Below are positions 15,471-24,973 of a stretch of 34,979 nucleotides of DNA, one piece after another (position 1 is the first letter of the stretch; every line of letters starts with the position of its first letter). The position numbers and the translations under genes are program-made. The DNA lies in NCBI RefSeq assembly GCF_000482865.1, contig NZ_AXWW01000056.1, positions 17,140 through 52,118 of the forward strand, given 5' to 3'. The stretch comes from Actinokineospora inagensis DSM 44258 (GTDB lineage: Bacteria; Actinomycetota; Actinomycetes; Mycobacteriales; Pseudonocardiaceae). The notes under the pieces are model-generated. The model saw nothing but the letters and a program-made list of their open reading frames with translations. It was not told the origin of the DNA and did no database searches.

Positions 15471-16219
15471 AGGTCCACTGCGGCGTAGAGCGAGCCGACC
15501 TCACCGCGGTTGAGGGCGCGCATCGAGCCGGGGCGCTGGTTGCCGAGGCGGACCTCGGCGATCTGGGTGCGGACCAGGCTGAGCACGGGGTGGCCGACCT
15601 CCTCCAGCATCCGGCGGACGATGTGCTTGCGGCCCTCGTGCACCACGACCTCGACCAGCGCCTTGCCCGCGTGGCTGTCGACCATGCGGAACGAGTCGGC
15701 GCGGACCGGGCCGTCGTCGAGGGTGACACCGTCGCGCAGCCTGCGGCCCATGTCACGCGGGATGGGGCCGGGGACCTCGGCGAGGTAGGTCTTCATGACC
15801 TGGTACGACGGGTGCATCAGCCGGTGCGCGAGGTCGCCGTCGTTGGTGAACAGCAGCAGGCCCTCGGTGTCGGCGTCCAACCTGCCGACGTGGAACAGGC
15901 GGTCGGCACGACCACGCAGGTAGTCGCCGACACACGGGCGGCCGCGATCGTCCTCCATGGTGGAGTGCACGCCACGCGGCTTGTTCAGCGCCAAGTACAC
16001 GCGGTCCTCGCGGACGACGACGCGAACACCGTCGACATGGATGACGGCGTTCTCCGGGTCCACCCGCCTGCCCTGCTCGCGCACGACCTCGCCGTCGACG
16101 CTCACCCGACCCTGGTCGATGAGGTCCTCGGCGGCGCGGCGCGAGGCCACCCCCGCGTTGGAGAGCACCTTCTGCAGCCGGACGCCCTCGGGCTGACCAC
16201 TCGGCCGACTACCTGACAT
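15467..16219 (-). CDS. rluB: 23S rRNA pseudouridine synthase, RluB family
   Basis: A 250-residue RsuA/RluB-type enzyme. An N-terminal S4 RNA-binding domain (RLQKVLSNAGVASRRAAEDLI, GRVSVDGEVV) is followed by the catalytic domain with LNKPRGVHSTMED and the motif RLFHVGRLDADTEGLLLFTNDG, where the aspartate after GRL is the nucleophile. It isomerises uridine to pseudouridine in a peptidyl-transferase-region helix of 23S rRNA. The ATG at 16219 lies inside the end of scpB (11-bp overlap). The scpA-scpB-rluB order is widely conserved in Gram-positive bacteria. Confidence 0.93.
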   Translation of the reverse strand: MSGSRPSGQPEGVRLQKVLSNAGVASRRAAEDLIDQGRVSVDGEVVREQGRRVDPENAVIHVDGVRVVVREDRVYLALNKPRGVHSTMEDDRGRPCVGDYLRGRADRLFHVGRLDADTEGLLLFTNDGDLAHRLMHPSYQVMKTYLAEVPGPIPRDMGRRLRDGVTLDDGPVRADSFRMVDSHAGKALVEVVVHEGRKHIVRRMLEEVGHPVLSLVRTQIAEVRLGNQRPGSMRALNRGEVGSLYAAVDL

Positions 16220-16886
16220 CGTCAATCGCATCCACTTCTGGCAACAGCGGCGCGATCGGGGGAAGGTCCTCCAGCGAGGACAGCCCCAACCGCTCCAGGA
16301 ACAACTCGGTCGTGCGGTACAGGATCCCACCCGTCTCGGGATCGGCCCCGGTCTCCTCGATCAGACCGCGCACCACCAGGGTCCGGATGACCCCGTCGAC
16401 GTTGACGCCGCGCACGGCCGCGACCCGGGACCGGGTCACCGGCTGACGGTAGGCGATGACGGCCAGTGTCTCCAAAGCGGCCCGGGTGAGCTTGGCCCGC
16501 TGGCCGTCGAGCAGCATCTTCTCCACCACCGGCGCGAACCGGTCCCGGGTGAAGTACCGCCACCCCTCCCCCACCCGGCGCAGGTCGATGCCGCTGCCCT
16601 GCTCGGTGTAGCGGGCGGCGATCCGGCGCAGCGCCTCGCGCACCCGCCGCACCGGCTGGTCGACGGCGGTGGCCAGCAGTTCCTCCTCGGCCGGGGAGTC
16701 GACGACCAGCAGCAGCGACTCCAGCGCGGCGTCGAGGTCGGCGTCCTCGGTCAGCTCGGGAAACCCGGACCCGGCCTGGCCCAGGTCGTCCTCGGCGTCG
16801 GCGGGTTCCGGCTCAGGCTCGGTGGAGACCTCCGCCACAACTTCCGAAGCTCGCGCTTCAAGAGCGGGTTCCTGTTCTGTGCTCAC
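16209..16886 (-). CDS. scpB: Segregation and condensation protein B
   Basis: A 225-residue ScpB with tandem winged-helix domains: LDAALESLLLVVDSPAEEELLATA, then QRAKLTRAALETLAVIAYRQPVTRSRVAAVRGVN and TELFLERLGLSSLEDLPPI. It binds the kleisin ScpA and the SMC ATPase in the chromosome-condensing complex. An acidic, low-complexity N-terminal tail of about 45 residues precedes the fold. I chose GTG 16886 (VSTEQEP) because GGGGATGGGGA lies just upstream; GTG 16907 would add seven residues and cannot be excluded. A 28-bp gap separates it from scpA. Confidence 0.93.
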   Translation of the reverse strand: MSTEQEPALEARASEVVAEVSTEPEPEPADAEDDLGQAGSGFPELTEDADLDAALESLLLVVDSPAEEELLATAVDQPVRRVREALRRIAARYTEQGSGIDLRRVGEGWRYFTRDRFAPVVEKMLLDGQRAKLTRAALETLAVIAYRQPVTRSRVAAVRGVNVDGVIRTLVVRGLIEETGADPETGGILYRTTELFLERLGLSSLEDLPPIAPLLPEVDAIDDVR

Positions 16887-16914
16887 TTCCCCATCCCCTG
16901 TGTCCACCGGCGGA

Positions 16915-17739
16915 TCAGCCGTAATCCTCGTCGCCGCGGGTGCTCTGGACCGCGGCGGCCTCCTCGACCGAGCCGCCGGTCCACTCCACGAGCAGCTCAC
17001 CCAGCGGGTCCGCCTGTTCGAAGAGGACGGTGGCCTCGCGGTAGAGCTCAAGCAGGGCAAGGAACCTGGCCACGATCTCCATGTTGTGCTCGCAGTCGGC
17101 CACCAGGTCGGCGAAGCTCGCGCGGCCCATCTCGGCCAGCCGCACCCGCAGGATCGCGGCCGTCTCGCGGATCGACACCCGGCCCATGTGCAGGTGGTCG
17201 AGCGACACCGACGGCGGCGGTTTCGGCCGGAACACCGCGGCGGCGATCTGGGCGAAGCGGGCCGGGTCGACGCCGAGCATCACCTCCGGCAACAACTGCT
17301 GGTAGCGGTCTTCCAACGCCACCGACCGCGGGTACCGGCGCAGCGCTCCCGCTTCCAGCTCGCTGAACAGCGCGGCGACCTGCTTGTACGCCCGGTACTG
17401 CAGCAGCCGCGCGAACAGCAGGTCGCGGGCCTCCAGCAGCGCCAGGTCCTCCTCGTCCTCGACGTCGCCCGCGGGCAGCAGCCGGGCGGCCTTGAGGTCG
17501 AGCAGGGTCGCGGCGACGACCAGGAACTCGGTGGTCTCGTCGAGGTTCCAATCGTCACCGAGCGACTTGATGTGCGCGATGAAGTCGTCGGTGACCCGGT
17601 GCAGGGCTACCTCGGTGACGTCCATCTGGTGCTGCGAGATCAGTTGCAGCAGCAGGTCGAACGGGCCCTCGAAGTTGGCCAGCTTGACGGTGAACCGGCC
17701 CGCCCCGGTCGGCTCCTCGGGTTCGGTCACGGCCGTCAC
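16915..17739 (-). CDS. scpA: Segregation and condensation protein A (kleisin)
   Basis: A 274-residue kleisin. The N-terminal motif FTVKLANFEGPFDLLLQLISQHQMDVTEVAL and the segment TTEFLVVAATLLDLKAARLLP are diagnostic; the C-terminal winged helix (SFADLVADCEHNMEIVARFLALLELYR) binds the SMC head. With ScpB it bridges SMC heads and organises the origin-proximal chromosome. The GTG start overlaps the stop of the small upstream gene (GTGA, 17736-17739). Confidence 0.95.
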   Translation of the reverse strand: MTAVTEPEEPTGAGRFTVKLANFEGPFDLLLQLISQHQMDVTEVALHRVTDDFIAHIKSLGDDWNLDETTEFLVVAATLLDLKAARLLPAGDVEDEEDLALLEARDLLFARLLQYRAYKQVAALFSELEAGALRRYPRSVALEDRYQQLLPEVMLGVDPARFAQIAAAVFRPKPPPSVSLDHLHMGRVSIRETAAILRVRLAEMGRASFADLVADCEHNMEIVARFLALLELYREATVLFEQADPLGELLVEWTGGSVEEAAAVQSTRGDEDYG

Positions 17740-17999
17740 TGACCGCCGTCCTGGCGCAGCCTGCGCACCAGGACCGAGTCGGCGCCGTTCTCGGCCAGGT
17801 CGGCCAGCGCGGCGGCCACCGCCTCGCGCACCACCCGACCGCGGTCGACGGCGATGGTGTACCCGGCGCGCAGGGCCAACCTGGCCTGCTCCAGGGCGAG
17901 CAACTCCTCGTCGGACACGTACACGGTGATCTTGGAGTTGTGCTTCTGCCGGGGGGTGCTCGGCGGGGGGGTGGGGACCGGGTCGAACAGGTTGGTCAC
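17736..17999 (-). CDS. Small ribbon-helix-helix-like protein between parA and scpA
   Basis: An 87-residue protein: a Pro-rich N-terminus, then SKITVYVSDEELLALEQARLALR, which looks like the beta-strand plus helix of a ribbon-helix-helix DNA-binding fold, and the helical segment RVVREAVAAALADLAENG. It overlaps both neighbours by four bases, so it is made together with ParA and ScpA. It could provide the DNA-binding partner of this ParA in place of a ParB; that is inference from fold and position. Confidence 0.6.
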   Translation of the reverse strand: MTNLFDPVPTPPPSTPRQKHNSKITVYVSDEELLALEQARLALRAGYTIAVDRGRVVREAVAAALADLAENGADSVLVRRLRQDGGQ

Positions 18000-18925
18000 C
18001 GCGCGATCACCTCGCGGGCGAGCTGGCGGTAGGCCTTGGCCCCCGCCGAGCGCGGCGCCCAAGTGGTGATCGGCTCCCCGGCCACCGTGGTCTCCGGGAA
18101 GCGCACGGTGCGGTTGATGACGGTGTCGAACACGGTGTCCTTGAACGCCTCCACGACGCGGGCCATGACCTCGCGGGAGTGCAGGGTGCGCGGGTCGAAC
18201 ATGGTGGCCAGGATGCCGGTGATCTCCAGCTTCGGGTTGAGCCGCTCGCGCACCTTGTCGATGGTGTCGATCAGCAGCGCGACCCCGCGCAGGCTGAAGA
18301 ACTCGCACTCCAGCGGGATGAGCACCCCGTCGGCGGCGGCGAGGGCGTTGACGGTGAGCAGGCCCAGCGAGGGTTGGCAGTCGACCAGGACGTAGTCGTA
18401 GGCGTCCAGGACCGGGCGCAGGGTGCGCAGCAGCGCGTGCTCGCGGCCGACCTCGGAGACCAACTGCACCTCGGCTGCGGACAGGTCGATGTTGCTGGGC
18501 AGCAGGTCCATGTTCTCGACACCGGTCCGCAGCACCACGTCGTGGATGTCCACCGAGCGCTCGATGAGCACGTTGTAGATGGTGCGGTCGAGCTGGTGGG
18601 CGGGGATGCCGAGGCCGACCGACAGCGCACCCTGCGGGTCGAAGTCGACCAGCAGCACCCGGCGGCCGAACTCGGTCAGCGCGGCACCGAGGTTGATCGT
18701 CGAGGTCGTCTTGCCGACCCCGCCCTTCTGGTTGCACATGGCCAGCACCCTGGCCGGGCCGTGCTGGTCGAGCAGCGCGGGCTCGGGGACGTGCCGCCTC
18801 GGCCGACCGGTCGGACCCGTGCCGCTGCCGCCGAGCAGCTCGTCCGGTCCGTCGTCGTCGGCGTCGGTGGCCGCGCGGGGCGCGATGCTCAGCTCGACCG
18901 CACCCCCATGCGGAAGTGTCGACAT
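17996..18925 (-). CDS. ParA/Soj-family ATPase (scpAB-linked)
   Basis: A 309-residue MinD/ParA-type ATPase with the deviant Walker A motif KGGVGKTT (67-74, both lysines present), LLVDFDPQGALSVGLG (A') and YVLVDCQPSLGLLTVNAL (Walker B). An N-terminal extension of about 58 residues is acidic and probably disordered. It is not the origin-linked parA, which sits beside parB near oriC; this is the second, scpAB-associated copy also found as Rv1708 in M. tuberculosis. ATG 18925 has AAGGAG 10 nt upstream. It heads a six-gene operon whose last three genes act on chromosome structure, rRNA and an unknown process. Confidence 0.9.
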   Translation of the reverse strand: MSTLPHGGAVELSIAPRAATDADDDGPDELLGGSGTGPTGRPRRHVPEPALLDQHGPARVLAMCNQKGGVGKTTSTINLGAALTEFGRRVLLVDFDPQGALSVGLGIPAHQLDRTIYNVLIERSVDIHDVVLRTGVENMDLLPSNIDLSAAEVQLVSEVGREHALLRTLRPVLDAYDYVLVDCQPSLGLLTVNALAAADGVLIPLECEFFSLRGVALLIDTIDKVRERLNPKLEITGILATMFDPRTLHSREVMARVVEAFKDTVFDTVINRTVRFPETTVAGEPITTWAPRSAGAKAYRQLAREVIAR

Positions 18926-18966
18926 GGCGATCTAGCTCCTTGTCGCCTGCGTTGCTGTCACGCGCA

Positions 18967-18994
18967 GCGTAAGCGGGCAGCGGTCAGCCACCAA
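18967..18994 (-). promoter_or_regulatory. Candidate promoter of the parA-scpAB operon
   Basis: On the minus strand, TTGGTG (18994-18989), a 17-bp spacer and TACGCT (18972-18967), 41 bp before the parA ATG. A TTATCCACA site lies 30 bp further upstream (19024-19032), so DnaA could influence it. By-eye consensus match only. Confidence 0.4.
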
Positions 18995-19023
18995 CGCGGC
19001 TCGCCGCAGCCGCAGTGCGCGAG

Positions 19024-19032
19024 TTATCCACA
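19024..19032 (+). promoter_or_regulatory. DnaA-box-like site TTATCCACA upstream of parA
   Basis: A perfect match to the bacterial DnaA box consensus (TTATNCACA). It stands alone, not followed at 54 nt by GGTAGACTGG, and lies upstream of the candidate parA promoter. Function is inferred only from the sequence match. Confidence 0.4.
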
Positions 19033-19180
19033 TTCCGCCCAGGAGTTCACCACCCACCGCCCAGGCACCTGTTGACCTTGCCTTCTCGGTGGGCCGGCGT
19101 CGGGGATGCTCCCCGTTACCTTTGGCGGCTCCGGAGCTGTCGTCGCCAGGTCCGGCATGACTTACGCCCCCAAGCCCGAG

Positions 19181-19295
19181 TTATCCACAAAGCCCAGAGC
19201 CATCCCCACGTTTCCCGCACCCCGTCCACCGGCGCCGCAAGCCGGTAGACTGGCCTCGGGGACGCCCCCCGGGAAGGGTGGGGGCCGCCCGGGGG
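19181..19295 (+). repeat. Intergenic repeat, copy C
   Basis: Plus-strand TTATCCACA (19181-19189), 54 nt, GGTAGACTGG (19244-19253), then CGGGGACGCCCCCCGGG and AGGGTGGGGG. Short matches to copies A/B also occur between the two blocks (CATCCCCA, CGCACCCCGT). It points towards the 3' end of the ArsR gene. The remaining sequence of this 423-bp gap (18926-19348) holds the parA promoter and no gene I can support. Confidence 0.75.
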
Positions 19296-19348
19296 CTGGT
19301 GGGGTGGGCCTGCGGAAAGGCAGGCGGTCAACCCTGTCGACCGGGGAA

Positions 19349-19663
19349 CTAGCTGTCGACCTTGACCACGGCGCCGAGGACCGAGTCGAGCAGTCCGGGG
19401 AACCGCAGGTCCAGGTCGTCGCGGCGCAGGGACAGCCAGCGCTGGTTGCCGTCCCGCCTGGTGTGGGTGACCCCGGCCTCGCGCAGCACCCGCAGGTGCT
19501 GTGAGAGCGTCGACTTGGCCACCCGCACGTCCAGGTGACCGCAGGACAGCTCCCCCGCCTCCGCCAACTGGGTCACCACGGCCAGCCTGGTCGCGTCGCT
19601 CAGCGCGTGCAGCACATCGGCCAGCACTAGCTGGTCCGCCCCCGGTTCGTCCACCTCGCCCAT
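19349..19663 (-). CDS. ArsR-family winged-helix regulator
   Basis: A 104-residue ArsR/SmtB-type HTH protein: LADVLHALSDATRLAVVTQL, then VAKSTLSQHLRVLREAGVTHTRRDGNQRWLSL (recognition helix and wing). There is no CxC metal motif; the single cysteine (SCGHL) suggests a non-metal effector, as in many ArsR proteins that follow a SKSTxSxH recognition helix. ATG 19663 has GGAGG 6 nt upstream. The 84 bp upstream contain GTTGA/TCAAC half-sites (19711-19715, 19733-19737) that might be an autoregulatory operator. No obvious target gene lies next to it. Confidence 0.85.
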   Translation of the reverse strand: MGEVDEPGADQLVLADVLHALSDATRLAVVTQLAEAGELSCGHLDVRVAKSTLSQHLRVLREAGVTHTRRDGNQRWLSLRRDDLDLRFPGLLDSVLGAVVKVDS

Positions 19664-19747
19664 GGCGCACCTCCGGGCAGACAGAGTAGGGGAAGGATCT
19701 TGGTAATTCAGTTGACTTGGGAAGTTTTCACCTCAACCGTCTCCCGA

Positions 19748-20674
19748 TCAGCCGAGTGCGCGCGGGTGCGCGGTGGCGTACACCTCACGCAGCGTGGTCA
19801 CGGTGACCAGCGTGTAGATCTGGGTGGTGGTGACCGACGCGTGCCCCAGCAGCTCCTGGACAACCCGGACGTCCGCGCCGCCCTCCAGCAAGTGGGTGGC
19901 GAACGAGTGCCGCAGCGTGTGCGGTGACACCGGAACGGTGATGCCCGCCTGTTCGGCCGCGACCTTCAGCGCGTTCCACGCGCTCTGCCGGGACAGCCGC
20001 CCACCGCGCCGGTTCAGGAAGACCGCCGGGGTGCCGCGCCCGGCGGCGGCCAGCGCGGGGCGGCCGCGCACGAGGTAGGCGTCCACAGCGGCCAGCGCGG
20101 GCCGTCCGACCGGGACCAGCCGCTGCTTGCCGCCCTTGCCGTCGAGCAGGGCGGTGCGCTCGGTGGCGTCGACGTCGTCCAGGTCGAGCCCGACGGCCTC
20201 GGAGATGCGGGCGCCGGTCGAGTACAGCAGCTCCAGCAGCGCCCGGTCGCGCAGCGTCCCCGGGTCGTCGCCGAACGGGGTGTCCAGCAGGCGCAGCACG
20301 TCGTCGACCGGGAGGGCCTTGGGCAGCCTGCGCGGCGGGGTCGGCGGCTTCACCGCGCGCGCCACGTCGTGCTCGACGACACCCTCCAGCAACGCGAACT
20401 TGTGCAGCCCGCGCACCGCGACCACGGCCCGCGCCGCCGAGGACGCGGCCAGCGGCGGGTGGTCGGCGTCGCCCTCACGCAGCACCCCGAGGAACCCGGC
20501 GACGTGCCGCTCGGTCACCGCCGCCAGGTCGGTGACCCCGGCGGCGGCGAGGTGGTCGAGGTAGCGGCGCAGATCCCGGGTGTACCCGTCGAGGGTGTTC
20601 ACGGCGGTGCCCCGCTCGACGGCCAGGTGGTCCAGGTAGGTGCGCAGCACCGACTCGGCCTGGGTGCGAGCCAT
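19748..20674 (-). CDS. xerD: Site-specific tyrosine recombinase XerD
   Basis: A 308-residue tyrosine recombinase with the N-terminal SAM-like core-binding domain (residues 1-110) and the catalytic domain. The full catalytic set is present: Arg156 (TGARISE), Lys180 (DGKGGKQR), His252 and Arg255 ([11 protein letters not shown]), His278 ([13 protein letters not shown]) and Tyr287. With XerC it resolves chromosome dimers at dif. I chose ATG 20674 ([20 protein letters not shown]) as the family start; the frame continues upstream but reaches into the promoter of the divergent gene. Location near pyrG and NUDIX genes matches other actinobacteria. Confidence 0.95.
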   Translation of the reverse strand: MARTQAESVLRTYLDHLAVERGTAVNTLDGYTRDLRRYLDHLAAAGVTDLAAVTERHVAGFLGVLREGDADHPPLAASSAARAVVAVRGLHKFALLEGVVEHDVARAVKPPTPPRRLPKALPVDDVLRLLDTPFGDDPGTLRDRALLELLYSTGARISEAVGLDLDDVDATERTALLDGKGGKQRLVPVGRPALAAVDAYLVRGRPALAAAGRGTPAVFLNRRGGRLSRQSAWNALKVAAEQAGITVPVSPHTLRHSFATHLLEGGADVRVVQELLGHASVTTTQIYTLVTVTTLREVYATAHPRALG

Positions 20675-20720
20675 GCCGGGCAGCCTATCCGGACCCGCCG
20701 ACAGCACCCTGGTGATCACG

Positions 20721-20726
20721 TATCGT
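20721..20726 (+). promoter_or_regulatory. Candidate -10 box (TATCGT) for a leaderless transcript
   Basis: TATCGT ends 7 nt before GTG 20734, spacing that fits a leaderless message; no ribosome site is visible. The -35 is not obvious. Confidence 0.3.
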
Positions 20727-20733
20727 GGCCGGT

Positions 20734-21258
20734 GTGAACGTCCCCGGCGACCCGGACGCGGTGCGGGTCGGCACCAGCGAACGCGAGGACGCGGTGCGCG
20801 CGCTCGGCGAGCACTTCGCGCAGGGCAGGCTGCACGTCGACGAGTACGAACTGCGCGTCGGCGGCGCCACCGAGGCCGTGACCCGCGCCGACCTCCGGGT
20901 GCTGTTCCACGACCTGCCCGCGCCCTACCCGCCGTTCATGGCGCCGCCGATGTGGGCGGCGCCCCCGCCGCCGGCGTACCCGATGTCACCACCGGGCTAC
21001 CCGCCCGCGTACCCGCCGCCCTACGGCGGGCCGCCCGCGCCGATGGGCGAGGTCTACTCGACCAAGTCCAAGCTGGTCGCCGGTCTGCTGCAGATCTTCC
21101 TCCCGTTCGGCGCGGGCCGCTTCTACACCGGGCACTACGGCATCGCGATCGCCCAACTGCTCACCTGCGGCGGTTTCGGCATCTGGTGCCTGGTCGACGG
21201 CATCGTCCTGCTGGTCAACGGCGGCCACGACGGCGAGGGCCGCAAGCTCATCGACTAG
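20734..21258 (+). CDS. DUF1707 and TM2 domain membrane protein
   Basis: A 174-residue protein. The N-terminal DUF1707 ([32 protein letters not shown], then [18 protein letters not shown]) is followed by a Pro/Tyr-rich linker (about residues 63-105) and a TM2 domain with two membrane segments: [20 protein letters not shown] and [18 protein letters not shown], the DG pair marking the TM2 turn. Function unknown. It is transcribed against its neighbours and interrupts the usual NUDIX-xerD neighbourhood. GTG 20725 is an alternative start three codons upstream. Confidence 0.85.
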   Translation: MNVPGDPDAVRVGTSEREDAVRALGEHFAQGRLHVDEYELRVGGATEAVTRADLRVLFHDLPAPYPPFMAPPMWAAPPPPAYPMSPPGYPPAYPPPYGGPPAPMGEVYSTKSKLVAGLLQIFLPFGAGRFYTGHYGIAIAQLLTCGGFGIWCLVDGIVLLVNGGHDGEGRKLID

Positions 21259-21309
21259 CGGCCTGCCGCCGGTGACCAGACCAGATCCAGCAACCGCCCG
21301 CCCGCCGAG

Positions 21310-21425
21310 TTGTCCACACTCCCCGGCATTGTCCACAGCGGACGCAGCCATCTGTTTTCGCAGCTCAACACCGGTAGACTGGCATCGAGGGCCGCCCCCG
21401 GGAGGGTGGGGGTCGCCCGTAGGGT
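21310..21425 (+). repeat. Intergenic repeat, copy D
   Basis: Plus-strand TTGTCCACA at 21310-21318, 54 nt, GGTAGACTGG (21373-21382), then GGGCCGCCCCCGGGAGGGTGGGGG. A second TTGTCCACA lies between (21329-21337). It sits between the convergent TM2 and NUDIX genes and is the most diverged copy, with the G form of the box. Confidence 0.7.
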
Positions 21426-21528
21426 GGGGGTGGGGGGTGTGGCAAGCAGTAGGGGGTGGGTTCGCTCGGTTGGGTGACGGACGTGACCGGCTCGGCTGAG
21501 CCGGTCGGCGAACGCGGACGTGACCGGG

Positions 21529-23927
<2,399 letters not shown>

Positions 23928-23969
23928 CTAACACCACCCCGGCCACCGGACCGCCACCGCGACCAACGG

Positions 23970-24004
23970 CCCCGCCCCGTGTCGGCGGCCGACACGGGGC
24001 GGGG
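23970..24004 (-). terminator. Perfect 16-bp hairpin, candidate terminator
   Basis: CCCCGCCCCGTGTCGG (23970-23985) pairs perfectly with 23989-24004 around a 3-nt CGG loop. It follows the secreted-protein gene and precedes pyrG, both on the minus strand. There is no U-tract, as is common for actinobacterial hairpins. Confidence 0.55.
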
Positions 24005-24076
24005 TCACAGCGTCACGGAGTCACGCAGTCACCGGGTCACTCGCCCGGGTCACAGCGTCACGGTTCACCGGGTCAC
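24004..24076. repeat. 8-bp periodic GTCAC repeat
   Basis: GTCAC begins at 24004, 24012, 24020, 24028 and 24036, an exact 8-bp period, then at 24049, 24057 and 24072 with a GTTCAC variant at 24063. It runs into the last codons of the secreted-protein gene and directly adjoins the 16-bp hairpin. Confidence 0.6.
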
Positions 24077-24795
24077 GGGGTGGGCGAGCAGGACGCGTTG
24101 CCGACCAGGACGTCGCCGGTCATGCCGGAGACGGGCAGCAGCCGGATGTGCGCCAGGGTCAGGCCGATGCTGCCGTCGTTCGGGATGGTGGTCTCGTTGA
24201 ACGTGATCGTGGCGATCGTGACGTTGAGCAGGTTCTTCAACTCGCGCACGTAGTTGTTCGGCAGCGGGTTGGGCAGCGTGGCCAGGCCGGTGAGGCCGCC
24301 GAACGACCAGCCCGCGGTGGAGCCGTCCTCGTCCGCGGTGCAGGTGACCCGCCAGTTGGCGATCTTGACCCGCGGGCCGCCGAGCAGGACCAGCGCGGAG
24401 AGCTCGAAGTCCTTGCCGACCGCCTCGGACTTGGTGCTGGTGGTGCCCGAGTCCGGGTCGGTGACCGTGGTGGTGCAGGTCGAGGTGCCGCTGCCGAAGC
24501 GGACCCCGTTGACGGTCACGGTGCCGGAGTTGCCCGAGGTGGGCCCGGAGATCGAACACGGCGCGACCGGCGCCGCGACGACCGTGGTCGTGCCCTTCAC
24601 GTACGAGACGGAGCCGACGTGCGCCGCGCCCGGCGCGTTGCCGACCGCCGCCGCGGGCGCGGCCACCGCGACCGCCGCCGCGGCGACCACCGCGACGACG
24701 GTGAGCGCTCTGCGCGCGACCCTCACCCCGGACCGCCCGCTGCCGATCGAACCGGTGCCACTGAGCCCCGGTTGCCCGCTGCGTGTCTGCGCCAT
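24073..24795 (-). CDS. Secreted protein, choice-of-anchor P-like
   Basis: A 240-residue exported protein. The signal region is VARRALTVVAVVAAAAVAVAAPAAA (about residues 26-50) with a likely cleavage after APAAA. The mature part is Gly/Thr/Ser-rich with few charges, and the pattern KDFELSALVLLGGPRVKIANWRVTC, SFGGLTGLATLPNPLPNNYV and GLTLAHIRLLPV, ending GDVLVGNASC, resembles the choice-of-anchor P domain of actinobacterial surface proteins. The paired cysteines could form disulfides. ATG 24795 with AGGGAG 5 nt upstream is preferred; GTG 24801 overlaps that site. It sits between steB and pyrG, where M. tuberculosis has no gene. Confidence 0.65.
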   Translation of the reverse strand: MAQTRSGQPGLSGTGSIGSGRSGVRVARRALTVVAVVAAAAVAVAAPAAAVGNAPGAAHVGSVSYVKGTTTVVAAPVAPCSISGPTSGNSGTVTVNGVRFGSGTSTCTTTVTDPDSGTTSTKSEAVGKDFELSALVLLGGPRVKIANWRVTCTADEDGSTAGWSFGGLTGLATLPNPLPNNYVRELKNLLNVTIATITFNETTIPNDGSIGLTLAHIRLLPVSGMTGDVLVGNASCSPTP

Positions 24796-24973
24796 GATCA
24801 CTCCCTAGTCCTGCCACGGCGGAACGGTCGCCCGCCACGGGCGACATCGGTTCGGGCGGGGCGAAAATATCCACCTTGAAACCCGCCTTACCCGTCCGGG
24901 CAACGCTTTCGCCCGTTGGTGAGGAACGCTCATGACCACCTGCGACGGTGTCACCCGCGCGAGGGACCCGGCA

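Noticed and set aside
19748-20674. xerD as an integrase of a mobile element
   Set aside because: It has the size, motifs and neighbours of housekeeping XerD, with no excisionase, attachment-site repeats or phage genes nearby.
19024-21337. Cluster of DnaA-box-like sites as a replication origin
   Set aside because: No dnaA, dnaN, gyrB or AT-rich unwinding region is near, and the sites are spread over separate gaps as parts of a repeated element.
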